In this document: one piece after another, positions 6,866 through 7,170 of the stretch
Position numbering within the stretch: position 1 is the stretch's first letter
Layout: the number at the start of each line of letters is the position of its first letter
NCBI GenBank assembly: GCA_030600975.1
Contig: JAUVUL010000085.1
Location: 1-7,170, forward strand
From: Candidatus Aegiribacteria sp.
Lineage (GTDB): Bacteria > Fermentibacterota > Fermentibacteria > Fermentibacterales > JCC-6
Length of the DNA stretch: 7,170 bases
Direction of reading: 5' to 3'
Position numbers and translations under genes: made by a program
The notes under the pieces: generated by a model
The model's input: only the letters and a program-made list of their open reading frames with translations
What the model was told of the DNA's origin: nothing
The model's database searches: none

Positions 6866-7014
6866 ACATTCAGTTGATTTTCAGGCATCGACTGGTGTGC
6901 TCTGGACAGAACAGGTTAACTGGTGTAAGTTCTGCTAACTCTTTTTCCGGGTTCAATGGCATTCCAATAAAGGATAGCCATTCTTACCATAACTCTTAGA
7001 GGGTCGGTAATCGT
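6866..7014. other. Intergenic region without a clear terminator
   Basis: The 149 bases after the propeller gene contain a weak, long-loop stem (cagaac 6907-6912 with gttctg 6929-6934) followed by a short T-run (6942-6946), and a second hairpin at 6955-6982. Neither is a strong intrinsic terminator, so the downstream gene may be partly co-transcribed. Confidence 0.45.
6955..6982 (+). repeat. Leader hairpin upstream of the last gene
   Basis: aatggc (6955-6960) pairs with gccatt (6977-6982). After a 2x2 internal loop, tcc (6963-6965) pairs with gga (6972-6974) around the loop aataaa. It ends 32 bases before the ATG at 7015 and could be part of its 5' leader, but no T-run follows and a role is not established. 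Confidence 0.35.
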
Positions 7015-7170
7015 ATGCATGAAAACCTATTTGAGAAAAGCTTCTGTTGCAGGTACTCAGCACTGTATCTACCTGTTATATCATGCCTTCTGCTTATCTC
7101 CGGAATAACTTCAGCAGCTACTACCGGCACTGTTGCCGGATTTGTCAGCAACAACTCGGGAGATTTGATG
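7015..7170 (+). CDS. Exported protein, N-terminal part only (possible carboxypeptidase-regulatory-like domain)
   Basis: Fifty-two codons run open to the window edge from an ATG preceded by agaggg (6998-7003, 11 bases away) and by an in-frame TAG at 6997-6999. A signal peptide is clear: hydrophobic YLPVISCLLLISGITSA (18-34) with a likely cleavage near residue 34-35. The n-region is rather long (about 15 residues) and has two cysteines (11-12). The mature start TTGTVAGFVSNNSGDL resembles the first strand of carboxypeptidase-regulatory-like domains (typically G-x-V/I-x-G-x-V). These often open TonB-dependent receptors or other large surface proteins. That resemblance rests on about 15 residues and is tentative; the protein continues beyond the window. 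Confidence 0.7.
   Translation, partial: MHENLFEKSFCCRYSALYLPVISCLLLISGITSAATTGTVAGFVSNNSGDLM

Noticed and set aside
6907..6946. Possible terminator after the propeller gene
   Set aside because: The stem is only 6 bp with a 16-base loop and the T-run is separated from it by seven bases.

Overview
The window looks like chromosome from an uncultured bacterium of the FCB superphylum. Candidatus Fermentibacterota, Latescibacterota, Eisenbacteria or WOR-3 type lineages would all fit. This is an inference from gene content: a DUF5916 outer-membrane protein, a secreted propeller-like protein with a type IX secretion-like (FlgD_ig / Por_Secre_tail) C-terminal domain, and a run of signal-peptide-bearing surface proteins. 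All four complete genes stop at TAA and use the standard code. I see no rRNA, tRNA, CRISPR array, insertion sequence or phage gene.

Layout: positions 1-380 hold no gene I can recognise, but have a cluster of small palindromes (about 24-88) and a promoter-like TTGACA element. A 323-residue protein with two cyclic-nucleotide-binding domains and no effector domain follows (381-1352, +). Next is a 732-residue CBM9-like/DUF5916 outer-membrane protein (1469-3667, +). A GC-rich hairpin and a bidirectional terminator (3673-3727) separate it from a convergent gene for a 546-residue secreted protein with Asp-box-like motifs and a C-terminal sorting-type domain (3735-5375, -). That gene has a good sigma70-type promoter, a leader of roughly 85-90 nt and a strong Shine-Dalgarno sequence. 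The latter moves its start 16 codons inside the longest open frame. A divergent gene encodes a 406-residue exported repeat protein, probably a beta-propeller (5645-6865, +). The window ends in the signal peptide and first mature residues of another exported protein (7015-7170, +, partial).

How the genes relate: four of the five genes are predicted to be exported, so this is mainly an envelope and secretion region. The exception is the tandem cNMP-binding protein, which is probably a cytoplasmic sensor or scaffold. There is no clear operon; gaps are 67-269 bp with separate promoter or terminator signals. I cannot show a defined new system. The items most worth following are the effector-less double cNMP sensor, the sorting-domain protein, and the unexplained, palindrome-rich first 380 bases.
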